This document shows, piece after piece, positions 17,757-26,279 of a stretch of 64,000 nt of DNA; the first letter of the stretch is position 1; each line of letters begins with the position of its first letter. Source of the stretch: Lachnospiraceae bacterium AF51-6-b8A (lineage in GTDB: Bacteria; Bacillota; Clostridia; Lachnospirales; Lachnospiraceae); assembly GCA_027682585.1 (NCBI GenBank), contig JAQCZH010000001.1, forward strand, positions 620,001 through 684,000, written 5' to 3'. The notes beneath the pieces are model-generated. The model was not told the DNA's origin. It worked only from the letters and a program-made list of their open reading frames with translations, and made no database searches. Position numbers and translations under genes: made by a program.

Positions 17757-18938
17757 ATGAAGGAATTGGAACTGAAATACGGATGCAACCCCAATCAGAA
17801 GCCCTCGCGCATCTTTATGGAAGACGGAAGAGATCTGCCGGTTGCCGTTCTCAACGGGAGACCGGGATATATTAACTTCCTGGATGCCTTAAACGGATGG
17901 CAGCTGGTCAGCGAGCTCAAGCGGGTGACCGGTCTTGCGGCGGCAAGTTCATTTAAACATGTCTCCCCGGCTGGGGCGGCTGTTGGTCTGCCCCTGAGCG
18001 ATACTCTGAAGAAAATTTATTGGGTGGACGACATGGATATGGAATGGACGCCTTTGGCCAATGCCTATGCCAGAGCCAGAGGTGCGGACCGCATGTCCTC
18101 TTTCGGCGATTTTATCGCTCTGTCTGATGAGTGCGATATTTCCACAGCCCTGCTGATCAAAAGAGAGGTTTCTGATGGGGTGATTGCTCCTTCTTATTCC
18201 AAAGAAGCGCTTGCAATTCTCCGGGAGAAAAAGAGGGGAAACTACAATATCATTCAGATTGATCCCTCCTATGTGCCTGCGCCGCTGGAGGTAAAACAGG
18301 TCTACGGCATCAGTTTTGAGCAGGGCAGGAATGAACTGAATATTGATGAGACCTTCTTTGACAGATTGGTCTCTGCGAACAAGAATCTGCCTGCGTCAGC
18401 CAAACGTGATCTGGCAATCAGTATGATTACCCTCAAATACACGCAGTCCAATTCTGTCTGTTATGTTAAGGACGGACAGGCAATCGGTATCGGTGCAGGT
18501 CAGCAGTCCAGGATTCACTGCACCAGACTGGCAGGACAGAAGGCGGACAACTGGTGGCTGCGGCAGAATCCCCGGGTCCTGGGACTCCCTTTCGTCGATG
18601 GCATTAAGAGAGCGGATCGGGACAACGCCATTGATCTCTATATTGGGGATGAGTATGAAGATCTTCTGGCAGAGGGAGCCTGGCAGAGAGTATTTAAGAG
18701 CAAGCCTTCCGTCTTTGTGACGGAAGAGAAGAAGGCATGGCTGGCCGAGAATCAGGGGGTGGCTCTGGGTTCCGACGCCTTCTTCCCCTTTGGAGATAAT
18801 ATTGAAAGGGCGCATAAGTCCGGGGTTTCCTATGTGGCGGAACCGGGAGGATCTATCCGCGATGACGATGTTATCGCCAGGTGTGATAAGTATGGCATGA
18901 CTTTGTCTTTCACAGGAATTCGTCTCTTCCACCACTGA
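17757..18938 (+). CDS. Stand-alone AICAR formyltransferase (PurH C-terminal-like)
   Basis: Transfers a formyl group from 10-formyltetrahydrofolate to AICAR. The frame opens at 17676, but ATG 17757 follows CAAGGAGG and begins the recognisable domain (MKELELKYGCNPNQKPSRI). The 393 residues correspond only to the formyltransferase half of PurH: LNGRPGYINFLDALNGWQL, SSFKHVSPAGAAVG with the Lys-His of the active site, and the late SDAFFPFGDNIERA and EPGGSIRDDDVI blocks. The MGS-like cyclohydrolase domain that normally precedes it is missing; the PurO gene 110 bp upstream supplies that activity. Some databases call this form PurV. There is no strong terminator after it, only a bulged CAGAG/CTCTG hairpin near 18950-18975. 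Confidence 0.9.
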   Translation: MKELELKYGCNPNQKPSRIFMEDGRDLPVAVLNGRPGYINFLDALNGWQLVSELKRVTGLAAASSFKHVSPAGAAVGLPLSDTLKKIYWVDDMDMEWTPLANAYARARGADRMSSFGDFIALSDECDISTALLIKREVSDGVIAPSYSKEALAILREKKRGNYNIIQIDPSYVPAPLEVKQVYGISFEQGRNELNIDETFFDRLVSANKNLPASAKRDLAISMITLKYTQSNSVCYVKDGQAIGIGAGQQSRIHCTRLAGQKADNWWLRQNPRVLGLPFVDGIKRADRDNAIDLYIGDEYEDLLAEGAWQRVFKSKPSVFVTEEKKAWLAENQGVALGSDAFFPFGDNIERAHKSGVSYVAEPGGSIRDDDVIARCDKYGMTLSFTGIRLFHH

Positions 18939-19046
18939 TTGTCAGAGAGGATGCTTGCAGGCTTCCTCTGAGATGTGTTGCAGAATGAGGGATCGAGGAC
19001 AAGAGAAAGAGATTAAGAGCGGCTGTGATAAATGCCTGACAGGCGA

Positions 19047-19074
19047 TTGAAAATGAAATGTCTCTATGTATAAT
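19047..19074 (+). promoter_or_regulatory. pckA promoter
   Basis: TTGAAA (19047-19052), 16-bp spacer, TATAAT (19069-19074). Transcription should start near 19081, giving a leader of about 94 bases with several hairpins. Confidence 0.8.
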
Positions 19075-19096
19075 GGTAAGTGATGCGTCTTCTTGA

Positions 19097-19161
19097 TCGA
19101 TATCGAGATGTATTCCGGAAATAAACCCGTTTCCGGTGGTTGCTTATCCATTCCAGATAAG
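19097..19161 (+). promoter_or_regulatory. Structured pckA leader: palindrome and two hairpins
   Basis: Three elements follow one another: the palindrome TCGATATCGA (19097-19106), the hairpin CCGGAAA-N8-TTTCCGG (19115-19136) and the hairpin CTTATC-N7-GATAAG (19143-19161). The last ends one base before the AAAGAGG ribosome site (19162-19168). The first could be an operator just downstream of the start point; the hairpins could govern translation or mRNA life. It matches no riboswitch class I know. Confidence 0.5.
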
Positions 19162-19174
19162 AAAGAGGTTTAAA

Positions 19175-20779
19175 ATGGCAAATGTAGATTTGACAAAGTA
19201 TGGCATCACGGGCACGACCGAGATTGTCTACAATCCATCCTATGAGCAGCTCTTTGCCGAGGAGACCAATGAGTCTCTTGAGGGCTATGAGAAGGGGATT
19301 GAGACGGAACTTGGCGCTGTTGATGTCATGACCGGTATTTATACCGGCCGTTCTCCCAAAGATAAGTTTATTGTCATGGATGAGAATTCCAGGGATACGG
19401 TCTGGTGGACTTCTGAGGAGTACCCCAATGACAATCATCCTGCTTCCGAGGAGGCCTGGGAGGCTGTTAAAGAGATCGCCAGGAAGGAACTCTCCAATAA
19501 GAGACTCTTTGTTGTTGATGGCTTCTGCGGTGCCAACAAAGAGACCCGCATGGCAGTTCGTTTTATTGTGGAGGTTGCATGGCAGGCGCATTTTGTACGC
19601 AATATGTTCATTAAGCCAACCGCAGAGGAACAGGAGAATTTCGAGCCCGACTTCGTTGTTTACAATGCTTCTAAGGCCAAGGTTGAAAATTACAGAGAAC
19701 TGGGACTTCATTCTGAGACCGCTGTTCTTTTCAATATAACTTCCCGTGAGCAGGTCATTGTTAACACCTGGTATGGCGGCGAGATGAAGAAGGGGATGTT
19801 CTCTATGATGAACTATTTCCTTCCTTTAAAGGGCATGGCTTCCATGCATTGCTCCGCCAATACTGATCTCAATGGAGAGCACACAACGATCTTCTTTGGT
19901 CTGTCGGGAACGGGTAAGACCACCCTGTCTACGGATCCAAAGCGTCTTCTGATCGGTGATGATGAGCACGGCTGGGACGACAATGGCGTCTTCAATTTCG
20001 AGGGTGGATGCTACGCTAAGGTAATCAACCTGGATCCTGAGGCTGAGCCCGATATCTATGGCGCAATTAAGCGAAATGCCCTGCTTGAGAATGTCACGGT
20101 TGATGAGAGGGGCAAGATTGACTTCACTGACAAGAGCGTAACCGAGAATACTCGCGTCTCTTATCCCATCAACCACATTAAGAACATTGTGAAGCCCATC
20201 TCTCATGGCCCTGCCGCTGAGAATGTTGTCTTTTTGTCAGCAGATGCTTTCGGAGTACTTCCTCCGGTATCCATTCTGACTCCCGAGCAGACCAAGTACT
20301 ACTTCCTGTCCGGCTTCACCGCCAAGCTGGCTGGTACCGAGCGCGGCATTACCGAGCCAACTCCCACCTTCTCCGCATGCTTCGGCCAGGCTTTCCTGGA
20401 ACTGCATCCCACGAAGTATGCAGAGGAACTGGTTAAGAAGATGGAGAAGAATGGGGCAAAGGCATATCTGGTCAACACCGGCTGGAACGGTTCCGGTAAG
20501 CGTATCTCCATCAAGGATACCCGCGGCATCATTGATGCCATCCAGAGCGGTGCGGTAAATGCGGCTCCTACGAAGAAGATACCCGTATTCGACTTCGAGG
20601 TTCCAACCGAACTTCCCGGCGTAGATCCTGCAATTTTAGATCCTCGCGATACTTACGCAGATGCTTCTGTCTGGGATGCCAAGGCTGCCGACCTGGCTGC
20701 GAGATTCCAGAAGAATTTTAAGAAGTACGAGAACAATGAGGCGGGTAAGGCTCTGGTAGCTGCAGGCCCCAAGGCTTAA
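19175..20779 (+). CDS. pckA: Phosphoenolpyruvate carboxykinase (ATP)
   Basis: Interconverts oxaloacetate + ATP and PEP + CO2 + ADP. In fermenting anaerobes it often works in the carboxylating direction on the way to succinate; the direction here is an inference. ATG 19175 follows GAAAGAGG; the open frame back to 19136 is leader. The 534 residues have the ATP-type kinase motif [25 protein letters not shown] with its metal ligand, [13 protein letters not shown], and the C-terminal [17 protein letters not shown]. It has its own promoter and a structured leader, and shares a bidirectional terminator with tmcAL. Confidence 0.97.
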   Translation: MANVDLTKYGITGTTEIVYNPSYEQLFAEETNESLEGYEKGIETELGAVDVMTGIYTGRSPKDKFIVMDENSRDTVWWTSEEYPNDNHPASEEAWEAVKEIARKELSNKRLFVVDGFCGANKETRMAVRFIVEVAWQAHFVRNMFIKPTAEEQENFEPDFVVYNASKAKVENYRELGLHSETAVLFNITSREQVIVNTWYGGEMKKGMFSMMNYFLPLKGMASMHCSANTDLNGEHTTIFFGLSGTGKTTLSTDPKRLLIGDDEHGWDDNGVFNFEGGCYAKVINLDPEAEPDIYGAIKRNALLENVTVDERGKIDFTDKSVTENTRVSYPINHIKNIVKPISHGPAAENVVFLSADAFGVLPPVSILTPEQTKYYFLSGFTAKLAGTERGITEPTPTFSACFGQAFLELHPTKYAEELVKKMEKNGAKAYLVNTGWNGSGKRISIKDTRGIIDAIQSGAVNAAPTKKIPVFDFEVPTELPGVDPAILDPRDTYADASVWDAKAADLAARFQKNFKKYENNEAGKALVAAGPKA

Positions 20780-20865
20780 ATTCGTTTTGCGTTCGCAGCG
20801 AATCGACTGGAGAAAACCGCTGAACTCCTGATTTTATTGGGGGTTATAGGGTAAAAGTGTTGGTA

Positions 20866-20906
20866 AAATCCCCGCAGACCTTGTGGATTCAGGGCTGCGG
20901 GGATTT
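20866..20906. terminator. Bidirectional terminator between pckA and tmcAL
   Basis: AAATCCCCGCAG (20866-20877) and CTGCGGGGATTT (20895-20906) form a perfect 12-bp stem. A T-rich tail follows on both strands (CATCTTCTTT on plus, TTTTACC on minus), so it can end pckA and, from the other side, tmcAL. The rest of the 200-bp gap holds only a weak ATTCG/CGAAT hairpin right after pckA. Confidence 0.85.
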
Positions 20907-20980
20907 CATCTTCTTTCAGGGGACTTCGAGGATAGATAAAACGTTCGCTTGGACAGAGAGTACTTGCAGGAATATGGCTC

Positions 20981-22366
20981 CTATAGAAGCAGTAATTTCT
21001 GTTCACGAATCCGGGGGACTCTCTGTTTGCACCGCAGCTGCATCTGTGTGCAGTAGATCTCTTCGGCGAGGAGATCCATTTGATAATTGCGCAAAATGGC
21101 TTGGGCCAGTGGGAGATTCTGCTCGGATTGCAGCAGTTTCCTGTAATCTGAGTGGCGCAGAAGGAGAGGTCGGCTTGCTTTTTTGGCCAGTTGGCCAAGC
21201 AATGGCCTGGCATCTCTGTGAAGACCGATGACCTGGAGATAAGGGATGGAACCGACTCGCTCCAGAAGCCTTTTATCCTCTGTGTGGTAGTTGAGGAGAA
21301 GGTGACAAAGAGCGCGATAGACACGGCCACTGGTGCGGGACTTATTCGATATGATTTCTTCGACAAAGAAGCGAAGACTGGTGAACTGATCCGCCTGCGC
21401 TATGATTCTTGCACAGAGATCCGCATCCAGATCCAGAATGTCCTTTTGAGCGGATGGCGCCCGGAGCCGGTTGATCAGACAAGCATATGCAAAATCGAGA
21501 TTCTCGGGAAGCAGAAAACGGCGCTTCCTGATGCGATCCATGCATATTTCGGCAGCTTCTGCCGGCATCTGTGAGCGCATAAAACCAAAATCAGAGAGAC
21601 TGGTCCGTATGGCGCTGGCAGATGCGGTACCCGTGGTTGAGGTGCCGCTGCCGTGATAGTCACAATCACGTTTGATCAGGGCGAGGTTCCAGGGAAGCCC
21701 CTCCTCTTCAACCGCAGCCAGATAATCAATAGCCAGAATATTGTTTGGCGCAAAGAGAAGCTGTTCCATTTGGCGAACAGATTGAGGATCATCAGAAGCA
21801 GAAAGTGCCCCTCCTGGGGAACCTGCCTGTGCAGAGGAATCTTTCAGGAGAACTTCTGCAATCAATTGGCGGGAGGCTTTGGTGTAGCTGATTCCCTGGC
21901 AAAGTTTTTTTTGCAGTTGGTCTCGGAGATCATCAGTCATATTGTCAGATGCAGGTAAAGCCTCTGTTCCTGAGCGGATATTTTGGAATTCTCCCCCGGA
22001 TTGAAGAAGATGTTCAAAGTGAGCTGCCCTGCGCAGAAAAGTCATATCCTCGGTTTCTGCACCAAAAAGAAGGGTGTCAACCAGTCCGGTGGAAGCCAGC
22101 AGACGGACACCGGCTCGTGCGTAGTCAACGGATGCGGATGTGGCATAGAGGCAGGGGAGCATCAGAACCAGATCGGCGCCTCCGGCAATGGCCATATGAG
22201 CTCGATCGCGCACCGAAAGGAGAGCCGGTTCTCCGCGCTGGGTGAAGTAACCGCTCATAGCGATCAGGATGCGGTCGGCGCCCAGAACCTCTCTGGCGTA
22301 ACGGATCTGTCTGAGATGTCCGTTGTGAAACGGATTGTATTCCGCTATGATGCCAACAGTTCGCAT
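20981..22366 (-). CDS. tmcAL: tRNA(Met) cytidine acetate ligase (TmcAL family)
   Basis: Activates acetate with ATP and forms N4-acetylcytidine at the wobble base of elongator tRNA-Met; formerly the YlbM nucleotidyltransferase family. The minus-strand frame extends to 22537, but ATG at 22366-22364 is chosen: AAAGGA lies 7 bases upstream and the protein then begins MRTVGIIAEYNPFHNGH, the family start. His14 and His17 form the HxGH nucleotidyltransferase motif, and YFTQRGEPALL is the next conserved block. At 461 residues it is longer than the Bacillus enzyme (about 415). Some of the excess lies near residues 120-165 (GGEFQNIRSGTEALP onward), which I do not see as conserved. It is the only minus-strand gene here and is divergent from ackA. 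Both use acetate chemistry, which may or may not be chance. Confidence 0.9.
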   Translation of the reverse strand: MRTVGIIAEYNPFHNGHLRQIRYAREVLGADRILIAMSGYFTQRGEPALLSVRDRAHMAIAGGADLVLMLPCLYATSASVDYARAGVRLLASTGLVDTLLFGAETEDMTFLRRAAHFEHLLQSGGEFQNIRSGTEALPASDNMTDDLRDQLQKKLCQGISYTKASRQLIAEVLLKDSSAQAGSPGGALSASDDPQSVRQMEQLLFAPNNILAIDYLAAVEEEGLPWNLALIKRDCDYHGSGTSTTGTASASAIRTSLSDFGFMRSQMPAEAAEICMDRIRKRRFLLPENLDFAYACLINRLRAPSAQKDILDLDADLCARIIAQADQFTSLRFFVEEIISNKSRTSGRVYRALCHLLLNYHTEDKRLLERVGSIPYLQVIGLHRDARPLLGQLAKKASRPLLLRHSDYRKLLQSEQNLPLAQAILRNYQMDLLAEEIYCTQMQLRCKQRVPRIREQKLLLL

Positions 22367-22455
22367 AGAGTGTCCTTTCATGATTGCATGATACAGCACA
22401 TAAGGATGGGACAGGGGATTCGCATCATTGTATGAAGGATGAGACAATTCCCGCC

Positions 22456-22484
22456 TTGTTCCACTTTTTCTATCAGTATATAAT
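22456..22484 (+). promoter_or_regulatory. ackA promoter
   Basis: TTGTTC (22456-22461), 17 bp, TATAAT (22479-22484). Transcription would start about 22491, immediately before the dyad at 22497-22514. Confidence 0.75.
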
Positions 22485-22496
22485 GAAGCAATGACG

Positions 22497-22514
22497 GGGG
22501 TCAAAATTGACCCC
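22497..22514 (+). promoter_or_regulatory. Operator-like dyad at the ackA start point
   Basis: GGGGTCAA-AA-TTGACCCC is an 8-bp perfect inverted repeat with a 2-base centre, about 6 bases downstream of the predicted transcription start and 20 bases before the ribosome site. A 2-base loop cannot form a good RNA hairpin tip, so a DNA-binding protein site is the likelier reading. Confidence 0.6.
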
Positions 22515-22538
22515 GAAAGAAAGGGCAAGGAGATCAAG

Positions 22539-23729
22539 ATGAATATTTTGGTAATTAACTGCGGAAGCTCATCCCTGAAGTATCAGGTGATCGACTCCAA
22601 GACAGAGCAAGTTAAGGCCAAGGGACTTTGCGAGCGCATCGGCATTGACGGTCACTTTTCATACAAACCGGAGAATGGGATCAAGGAAGAGCGCGATGCG
22701 GACATGCCGAGTCATACAGAAGCGGTGCAGATAGTTCTGGATGCACTGACTAACGCAAAGACCGGAGTCCTGAAGAGCCTGGATGAGATAGGTGCCATTG
22801 GACACCGCGTGGTTCATGGGGGAGAGAAGTTCACTGGATCAGTGCTGATTACGGATGAGGTGATTCAGGGAATTGAAGAGGTGTCCGATCTGGCCCCCCT
22901 TCATAATCCAGCCAATATTATCGGTATCAATGCCTGCAGACAGCTGATGCCAGATGTACCTATGGTCGCTGTGTTTGATACTGCCTTCCACCAGTCCATG
23001 CCCAAGAAGGCCTATACCTATGCTCTTCCCTATGCGTATTATGAGAAATACAAGGTTCGCCGTTACGGTTTTCATGGGACATCTCACAGCTTCGTGTCAA
23101 AGCATGGAGCAGAACTTGCACATCTTGATTACAGGAACTCTAAAATTATTGTCTGCCATCTTGGCAACGGAGCCTCTGTTACTGCTGTTGAGAACGGAAA
23201 ATCTGTTGATACTTCCATGGGTCTGACGCCATTGGAAGGCCTGGTTATGGGAACCCGTACCGGAGATATTGACGCGTCGGTCGTTGAGTACCTCTGCAAG
23301 AAGGAGGGACTGACCGCAGAGCAGGTTCTCACCATCTTTAACAAGAAATCCGGACTGGCGGGGGTCTCCGGCGTTTCCTCTGATTTCCGTGATCTCTTTG
23401 CAGCAAGCGGGGAGGGAAATGAGAGAGCCGGTCTCGCCCTGGATATGTTCTTCTATCGGGTTGCCAAATACATTGGCGCTTATACCGCAGCAATGAATGG
23501 CGTTGATCTGATCTGCTTTACCGCAGGTCTGGGAGAGAATTCCGGCCCGGCTCGGGCAAAAATCCTGGAATATTTGACTTTCATGGGTGTTAAAGTCGAC
23601 CAGGAAGCCAATATGGCAGCTTCAGGCGTTGACGCCAGGATTTCCGCCGATGATTCTAAAGTGCTAGTCTATGCGGTTCCTACCAATGAGGAACTTGCCA
23701 TTGCCCGTGAGACGGTCGCGTTGGTCTGA
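22539..23729 (+). CDS. ackA: Acetate kinase
   Basis: Makes ATP and acetate from acetyl phosphate, the substrate-level phosphorylation step of acetate fermentation. ATG 22539 follows CAAGGAGATCAAG; the earlier in-frame start is in the leader. The 396 residues show NCGSSSLKYQVI, HRVVHGGEKF, the catalytic-His block RRYGFHGTSHSFVS, the nucleotide loop HLGNGASV, and MGTRTGDID. The usual partner pta is absent on both sides (tmcAL upstream, yceD downstream), so phosphotransacetylase must be elsewhere or replaced. Promoter and dyad suggest specific regulation. Confidence 0.97.
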   Translation: MNILVINCGSSSLKYQVIDSKTEQVKAKGLCERIGIDGHFSYKPENGIKEERDADMPSHTEAVQIVLDALTNAKTGVLKSLDEIGAIGHRVVHGGEKFTGSVLITDEVIQGIEEVSDLAPLHNPANIIGINACRQLMPDVPMVAVFDTAFHQSMPKKAYTYALPYAYYEKYKVRRYGFHGTSHSFVSKHGAELAHLDYRNSKIIVCHLGNGASVTAVENGKSVDTSMGLTPLEGLVMGTRTGDIDASVVEYLCKKEGLTAEQVLTIFNKKSGLAGVSGVSSDFRDLFAASGEGNERAGLALDMFFYRVAKYIGAYTAAMNGVDLICFTAGLGENSGPARAKILEYLTFMGVKVDQEANMAASGVDARISADDSKVLVYAVPTNEELAIARETVALV

Positions 23730-23752
23730 TTTGTGAAATATCCGCTTTGGTT

Positions 23753-23786
23753 CAGCCTGTGAAACGGCTGCCTTGACCGGTTTTTT
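23753..23786 (+). terminator. Possible terminator after ackA, overlapping the yceD promoter
   Basis: CAGCC (23753-23757) pairs with GGCTG (23766-23770), but ten bases separate this stem from the T6 run at 23781-23786. A second, imperfect AACGG/CCGGTT stem abuts the T-run. The -35 of the next promoter begins just after the run. Confidence 0.4.
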
Positions 23787-23787
23787 G

Positions 23788-23816
23788 TTGACAGAGCAGA
23801 TGTCAGTATGTATAAT
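23788..23816 (+). promoter_or_regulatory. yceD-rpmF promoter (full consensus)
   Basis: TTGACA (23788-23793), 17 bp, TATAAT (23811-23816): exact consensus at both hexamers, as expected for a ribosomal protein operon. Confidence 0.92.
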
Positions 23817-23842
23817 ATTTCGAGTGTGAATGGGAGCGGCCT

Positions 23843-24376
23843 ATGATAATTGACCTTGCAGAGCTTCTGTCCAGACGTAATTTCACAGCTGATTTTACGG
23901 TTTCCTTTGACAGAGAGAGTCTGCATATTATATCTGAGGACTATCCTATTCGCAAGAAGAAGCCATTCGAGTTTCATCTTGCCAATGAAGAGAACAGACG
24001 ACTGTATATTCACGCAGAAGGTGAGATGCAGGTCGCGATTCCATGTGACAGATGTCTGAGGAAGACAAACTTTCCCTTTTCGCTGGTGATTGATCGCACC
24101 TTGTATTTATCTGAGGGAGCGGTTGTGATTCCTGAGGAGGAGAGAGACACCTTTGCTTTCCTGGCAGATGGGCACAGCATTGATTGCGACATACTTGTTT
24201 TCGATGAAATCCTGGTCAACTGGCCGACGAAGGTTCTCTGCCGAAATGACTGCAAGGGCTTATGTCCAGTTTGCGGTCGGAATCTCAACGATGGGGATTG
24301 CGGGCACGACCGATTTGTGCCGGATCCGAGAATGGCAGGAATCCAGGATCTGTTCAAGAATTTTAAGGAGGTGTAA
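23843..24376 (+). CDS. yceD: YceD/DUF177 family protein
   Basis: Member of the DUF177 family that precedes rpmF in most bacteria; E. coli YceD and its plant relatives affect 23S rRNA accumulation, probably as assembly factors. The 177 residues contain the family cysteines: CDRC near residue 72, and CRNDCKGLCPVCGRNL with a following CGH near the C-terminus, likely a zinc site. The ATG follows GGGAGCGG. rpmF starts 2 bases after its stop, so the two are translationally coupled under a consensus promoter. Confidence 0.9.
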   Translation: MIIDLAELLSRRNFTADFTVSFDRESLHIISEDYPIRKKKPFEFHLANEENRRLYIHAEGEMQVAIPCDRCLRKTNFPFSLVIDRTLYLSEGAVVIPEEERDTFAFLADGHSIDCDILVFDEILVNWPTKVLCRNDCKGLCPVCGRNLNDGDCGHDRFVPDPRMAGIQDLFKNFKEV

Positions 24377-24378
24377 TC

Positions 24379-24558
24379 ATGTCTATCTGTCCTAAGAATA
24401 AGTCTTCTAAGGGAAGAAGAGATCGCAGAAGAGCGAACTGGAAGATGAGTGCTCCCACGCTCGTTCGCTGCAGCAAGTGCGGTGAGCTTATGGTTCCCCA
24501 CAGAGTCTGCAAGTCATGCGGTTCTTACAACAAGCGTGAGATCATTACGCAGGCTTAA
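24379..24558 (+). CDS. rpmF: 50S ribosomal protein L32
   Basis: A 59-residue ribosomal protein. The start MSICPKNKSSKGRRDRRR and the core ANWKMSAPTLVRCSKCGE match L32. Two CxxC pairs (CSKC and CKSC) make this the zinc-binding form rather than the cysteine-free alternative seen in some Firmicutes under zinc limitation. GGAGGTG at the end of yceD is its ribosome site. A strong terminator follows. Confidence 0.96.
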   Translation: MSICPKNKSSKGRRDRRRANWKMSAPTLVRCSKCGELMVPHRVCKSCGSYNKREIITQA

Positions 24559-24576
24559 TCTGAATGAACGAGATCG

Positions 24577-24606
24577 GCCCGGTGGATTTTCCGCCGGGCT
24601 TTTCTT
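24577..24606 (+). terminator. Terminator after rpmF
   Basis: GCCCGGTGG (24577-24585) and CCGCCGGGC (24591-24599), loop ATTTT, then TTTTCTT. The 300 bases from here to plsX hold no gene: some start codons but no ribosome sites, a TATAGT at 24692-24697 without a matching -35, a TTGACG at 24845-24850 with only a poor -10 (CGATAC or GATACG), and no FapR-like palindrome that I can see. Confidence 0.9.
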
Positions 24607-24907
24607 AATTGCTAAGCTGCTTTCGCGACGGATGCTCCCTGGAAATTCAAAGATATTGCGGGATGGCGCTTTCTTGCGCGGACGGCTGCGATATAGTAGA
24701 CTTAGTCAGAATCCACTGCGTATGGTCTGTTCATGAAAATGAAATACTCGCAAGGGATACCATGCCATCGTTTATCAGGATTGAATGTCTGTGAAGCGTG
24801 TATTCTGCTTGTGTGTGGCTATGAGAACTTCGCAGGGCATGTATTTGACGATTTGTGATAGTGGAATCGATACGGAGCATAGATTCGATTGCAGCCGGGG
24901 AGGAGAT

Positions 24908-25945
24908 ATGGCGGATGTGACAAGAGTTGCCCTGGACGCTATGGGAGGAGACAAGGCTCCTGCGCAGATTGTAAAAGGCGCAGTTGATGCGGTGAACGAT
25001 CATCGGGATATCAAGATTTTTCTGGTTGGCCGCCAAGAGGAGATCAAGAGAGAATTGGACCGGTATCAGTTTCCCGCAGACCGGATTGAGATTCGAAATG
25101 CGGCAGAGGTAATTGAGACGGCTGAGCCGCCGGTTAAGGCAATTCGCAGCAAGAAGGACTCCTCTATGGTAGTCGCTCTTAATATGGTCAAAAGAGGCGA
25201 GGCCGATGCCTTCGTTTCTGCAGGTTCTTCCGGGGCGACTTTGGTGGGAGGAACGCTTTTAGTCGGCAGGATTCGCGGGATTGAGCGGGCTCCTTTGGCC
25301 CCTTTGATTCCCACGAAGAGGGGAGTCTCGCTTTTGGTGGACTGCGGGGCTAATGTGGATGCCAGAGCGGATCATCTGCTGCAGTTCGCAATTATGGGAT
25401 CCCTCTATATGCAGCATGTCATGGGGATTGAGCATCCTAAGGTGGCCCTTGTGAATATCGGAGCGGAAGAGGATAAGGGCAATGCCCTGACCAAGGAGGC
25501 CTACCCTCTTTTGCGTGACTGTGACCAGATCAATTTCACAGGAAATATTGAGGCCAGAGATATTGCTGAGGGAGAGGCGGACGTCATTGTATGCGAAGCA
25601 TTTGTCGGCAATGTAATTCTGAAATTCTATGAGGGGGTTGCCAAAACCTTAATCGGTGTGATCAAGGAGGGACTTATGTCTACTCTGATCTCCAAAATTG
25701 GCGCTGCTCTGGCTTTGCCGGCCTTAAAGAAGACGATAAAGACCTTTGATGCCAGTCAATACGGCGGAGCTCCTCTTCTTGGGGTTAGGGGATTGGTCGT
25801 CAAAGTTCATGGATCTGCGACAGCCAAAGAAATTAAGAACGCTCTGGTTCAGTGCAGGTTATTCTCTGAACAGAATGTAAATGGGTACATTGAGGCATAT
25901 GCCAGAAAACAATTGGCAGAGAGAGGAGAAAAAGATGGAATTTGA
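24908..25945 (+). CDS. plsX: Phosphate acyltransferase PlsX
   Basis: Turns acyl-ACP into acyl phosphate, the acyl donor for PlsY in phosphatidic acid synthesis; peripheral membrane enzyme. ATG 24908 follows GGGGAGGAG; the open frame back to 24785 lacks a ribosome site. The 345 residues begin with the family signature VALDAMGGDKAP, and GSSGATLVGG, DCGANVDAR and EGEADVIVCEAFVGNV follow at the expected places. It overlaps acpP by 11 bases. plsY and gpsA, the next steps, are 25 kb downstream in this window. Confidence 0.96.
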   Translation: MADVTRVALDAMGGDKAPAQIVKGAVDAVNDHRDIKIFLVGRQEEIKRELDRYQFPADRIEIRNAAEVIETAEPPVKAIRSKKDSSMVVALNMVKRGEADAFVSAGSSGATLVGGTLLVGRIRGIERAPLAPLIPTKRGVSLLVDCGANVDARADHLLQFAIMGSLYMQHVMGIEHPKVALVNIGAEEDKGNALTKEAYPLLRDCDQINFTGNIEARDIAEGEADVIVCEAFVGNVILKFYEGVAKTLIGVIKEGLMSTLISKIGAALALPALKKTIKTFDASQYGGAPLLGVRGLVVKVHGSATAKEIKNALVQCRLFSEQNVNGYIEAYARKQLAERGEKDGI

Positions 25946-26168
25946 AGTGCTGAAGAAGCATATCAGCGAGGTGTTAGGTGTAGATGCCAATGAAATCACC
26001 GAGGACATGGAGTTCGACAAGGATCTTGGCGCGGATTCGCTGGATACCTTCCAGATTCTTATGGATGTTGAGGAAGAACTGGGAATGACGGTCGATGAGG
26101 AGAAGGCGGAAGCCATCAAGACAGTTGGAGACGCTGTCCGTCTGATCAAAGAGACCATGGAGGCCTAA
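25935..26168 (+). CDS. acpP: Acyl carrier protein
   Basis: Carries growing fatty acids on a phosphopantetheine arm. ATG 25935 lies inside the end of plsX behind GAGGAG, and the resulting 77 residues are the normal ACP length. Ser35 in GADSLDT is the attachment site. The protein is acidic, as is typical. A long terminator follows, so plsX-acpP forms a unit separate from rnc-smc-ftsY. Confidence 0.96.
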   Translation: MEFEVLKKHISEVLGVDANEITEDMEFDKDLGADSLDTFQILMDVEEELGMTVDEEKAEAIKTVGDAVRLIKETMEA

Positions 26169-26183
26169 GAGACAGGCAGGTGT

Positions 26184-26241
26184 GGAGAAGGGACAGTGAA
26201 AAGGGCAGGCGGATTTCACGGTTCCTCCTCCTTTTTCTTAT
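26184..26241 (+). terminator. Long terminator after acpP
   Basis: An extended stem: GGAG-A-AGGGA-CA-GTGAAA (26184-26201) against TTTCAC-GG-TTCCT-C-CTCC (26214-26231), about 15 pairs with two interior mismatches, then TTTTTCTTATTT. It cuts the conserved acpP-rnc-smc row into two transcripts. Confidence 0.8.
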
Positions 26242-26242
26242 T

Positions 26243-26248
26243 TATAAT
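26243..26248 (+). promoter_or_regulatory. -10 element for rnc-smc-ftsY
   Basis: TATAAT directly after the acpP terminator and 31 bases before the rnc ATG. The -35 position falls in the terminator stem and has no consensus. Confidence 0.45.
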
Positions 26249-26279
26249 TGCGATTGTTCGTATCGATTTGAGGCTAAAG

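Noticed and set aside
18948..18980. Terminator after the AICAR formyltransferase gene
   Set aside because: The CAGAG-A-GGA/TCCTCTG stem has a bulge and no T-run.
24607..24907. Possible FapR-type operator or small gene before plsX
   Set aside because: No TTAGTACC-like palindrome and no ribosome-site-preceded start codon; I see only isolated hexamers.
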